Shown: positions 7,948 to 8,465 of the stretch, in pieces | Layout: each line of letters starts with the position of its first letter | Position numbering within the stretch: position 1 is the first letter of the stretch | NCBI GenBank assembly: GCA_947478655.1 | Contig: CANJWU010000040.1 | Span: 1 to 8,465 of the forward strand | Reading direction: 5' to 3' | DNA length: 8,465 nucleotides | Source of the DNA: Sphingobacteriales bacterium | Lineage (GTDB): Bacteria > Bacteroidota > Bacteroidia > Sphingobacteriales > Sphingobacteriaceae | The notes under the pieces: generated by a model | What the model saw: only the letters and a program-made list of their open reading frames with translations | The model's database searches: none | Told to the model about the DNA's origin: nothing | Made by a program: the position numbers and the translations under genes

Positions 7948-8451
7948 TTACCACTTTTCGATATAGGCTGGAGGCATGTTTACCATAATTGATTGCCCTA
8001 ATTCGCCTAACTTAATGACAAATCGATGTGCAGATTTCAACTCCACCAATTCTCCTATTAAGCCAATCATTGGCCCAGCAGTGACTCTAACGCGCGTGCC
8101 TGTCGAGAATGCTTCTGAGCTAACTTCTAAATCAACTTCGCTTGCTAGTAGTCGTTTAATTTGTTCAATGACTTCTTCCCGAATAACGGCAGGCCTGCCA
8201 TTGTAACGTATATATTTTACGACACCTTGTACGGATAAAACAGTATCGTGATCTGCAGGCGAAATACAAACGAATAAATAAGAATTAAATAATGGCATAT
8301 CTACCCACTTTTTTCGATCAGACCAAATGCGTAGTTTTTTAACCTGAGGAAAATAAACGGTAATGGCTCTTTTACGAAGTTCTTCTGCTACTTTTTGCTC
8401 TGCTCTTGGATTGGTATACACCACCCGCCACTCTTGAACGATTTCTGCCAT
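7948..8451 (-). CDS. NusG-family transcription antiterminator paralogue (UpxY/RfaH-like)
   Basis: The product is 167 residues, typical for UpxY-type specialised NusG proteins. Residues about 7-102 form the NGN domain that binds RNA polymerase: EWRVVYTNPRAEQKVAEEL (7-25), then YFPQ (33-36) and MPLFNSYLFV (52-61). Residues about 117-150 are the KOW domain (TGTRVRVTAGPMIGLIGELV). Its sequence and setting differ from housekeeping nusG, which normally lies beside secE and rplK. UpxY proteins in Bacteroides allow read-through of long capsule operons, usually the operon they head. Here the next gene on the same strand is an M61 peptidase 58 bases away, with no polysaccharide gene in view; genes upstream of 8465 are not visible. 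The ATG at 8451 has only 14 bases of upstream sequence in the window, so its promoter or leader cannot be judged. The start is supported by the short lead into the conserved W8. Confidence 0.9.
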   Translation of the reverse strand: MAEIVQEWRVVYTNPRAEQKVAEELRKRAITVYFPQVKKLRIWSDRKKWVDMPLFNSYLFVCISPADHDTVLSVQGVVKYIRYNGRPAVIREEVIEQIKRLLASEVDLEVSSEAFSTGTRVRVTAGPMIGLIGELVELKSAHRFVIKLGELGQSIMVNMPPAYIEKW

Positions 8452-8465
8452 TATTAATAATTTAT

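Noticed and set aside
7948..8451. Housekeeping nusG
   Set aside because: No secE or rplK neighbour is visible, and the sequence (EWRVVYTNPRAEQKV, YFPQVKKLR) fits the UpxY-type paralogues better.

Overview
The window looks like a piece of an AT-rich Bacteroidota chromosome. The evidence is a type IX secretion (T9SS) cargo protein with an IYPNP-type C-terminal sorting domain, an Omp28-like domain, a UpxY-style NusG paralogue, an M61 glycyl-aminopeptidase-type protease with a PDZ domain, and an almost complete lack of strong Shine-Dalgarno sequences. The order cannot be fixed from the sequence alone. No insertion sequence, tRNA, rRNA, CRISPR array or phage gene is visible. Nearly all of the window is coding.

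Left part (1-1979, minus strand): a large secreted multidomain protein whose last residues lie beyond the left edge. It has a signal peptide, a lectin-like jelly-roll region, a CARDB-like beta domain, an Omp28/thioredoxin-like domain with a CQWC motif, and the start of a T9SS type A sorting domain. A 132-base divergent spacer (1980-2111) separates it from a plus-strand pair. That pair is a TIGR01777/YfcH-type NAD(P)-binding SDR protein (2112-3017) and a class I DNA photolyase (3010-4329). Their reading frames overlap by 8 bases, so they are very probably one transcript.

Right part (minus strand): a NusG-family antiterminator paralogue (7948-8451), a secreted M61 metallopeptidase with PDZ domain (6105-7889), and a long-chain acyl-CoA synthetase (4324-6102). 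The last two are separated by 2 bases and look translationally coupled. The synthetase runs convergently into the photolyase, and the two coding regions overlap by 6 bases.

The window reads as ordinary chromosomal gene content, and I found no strong case for an undescribed multi-gene system. The points most worth a second look are the NusG paralogue sitting next to a protease/acyl-CoA ligase pair, the domain stack of the secreted Omp28-like protein, the SDR-photolyase coupling, and an apparent serine where acyl-CoA synthetases usually carry the C-terminal catalytic lysine.
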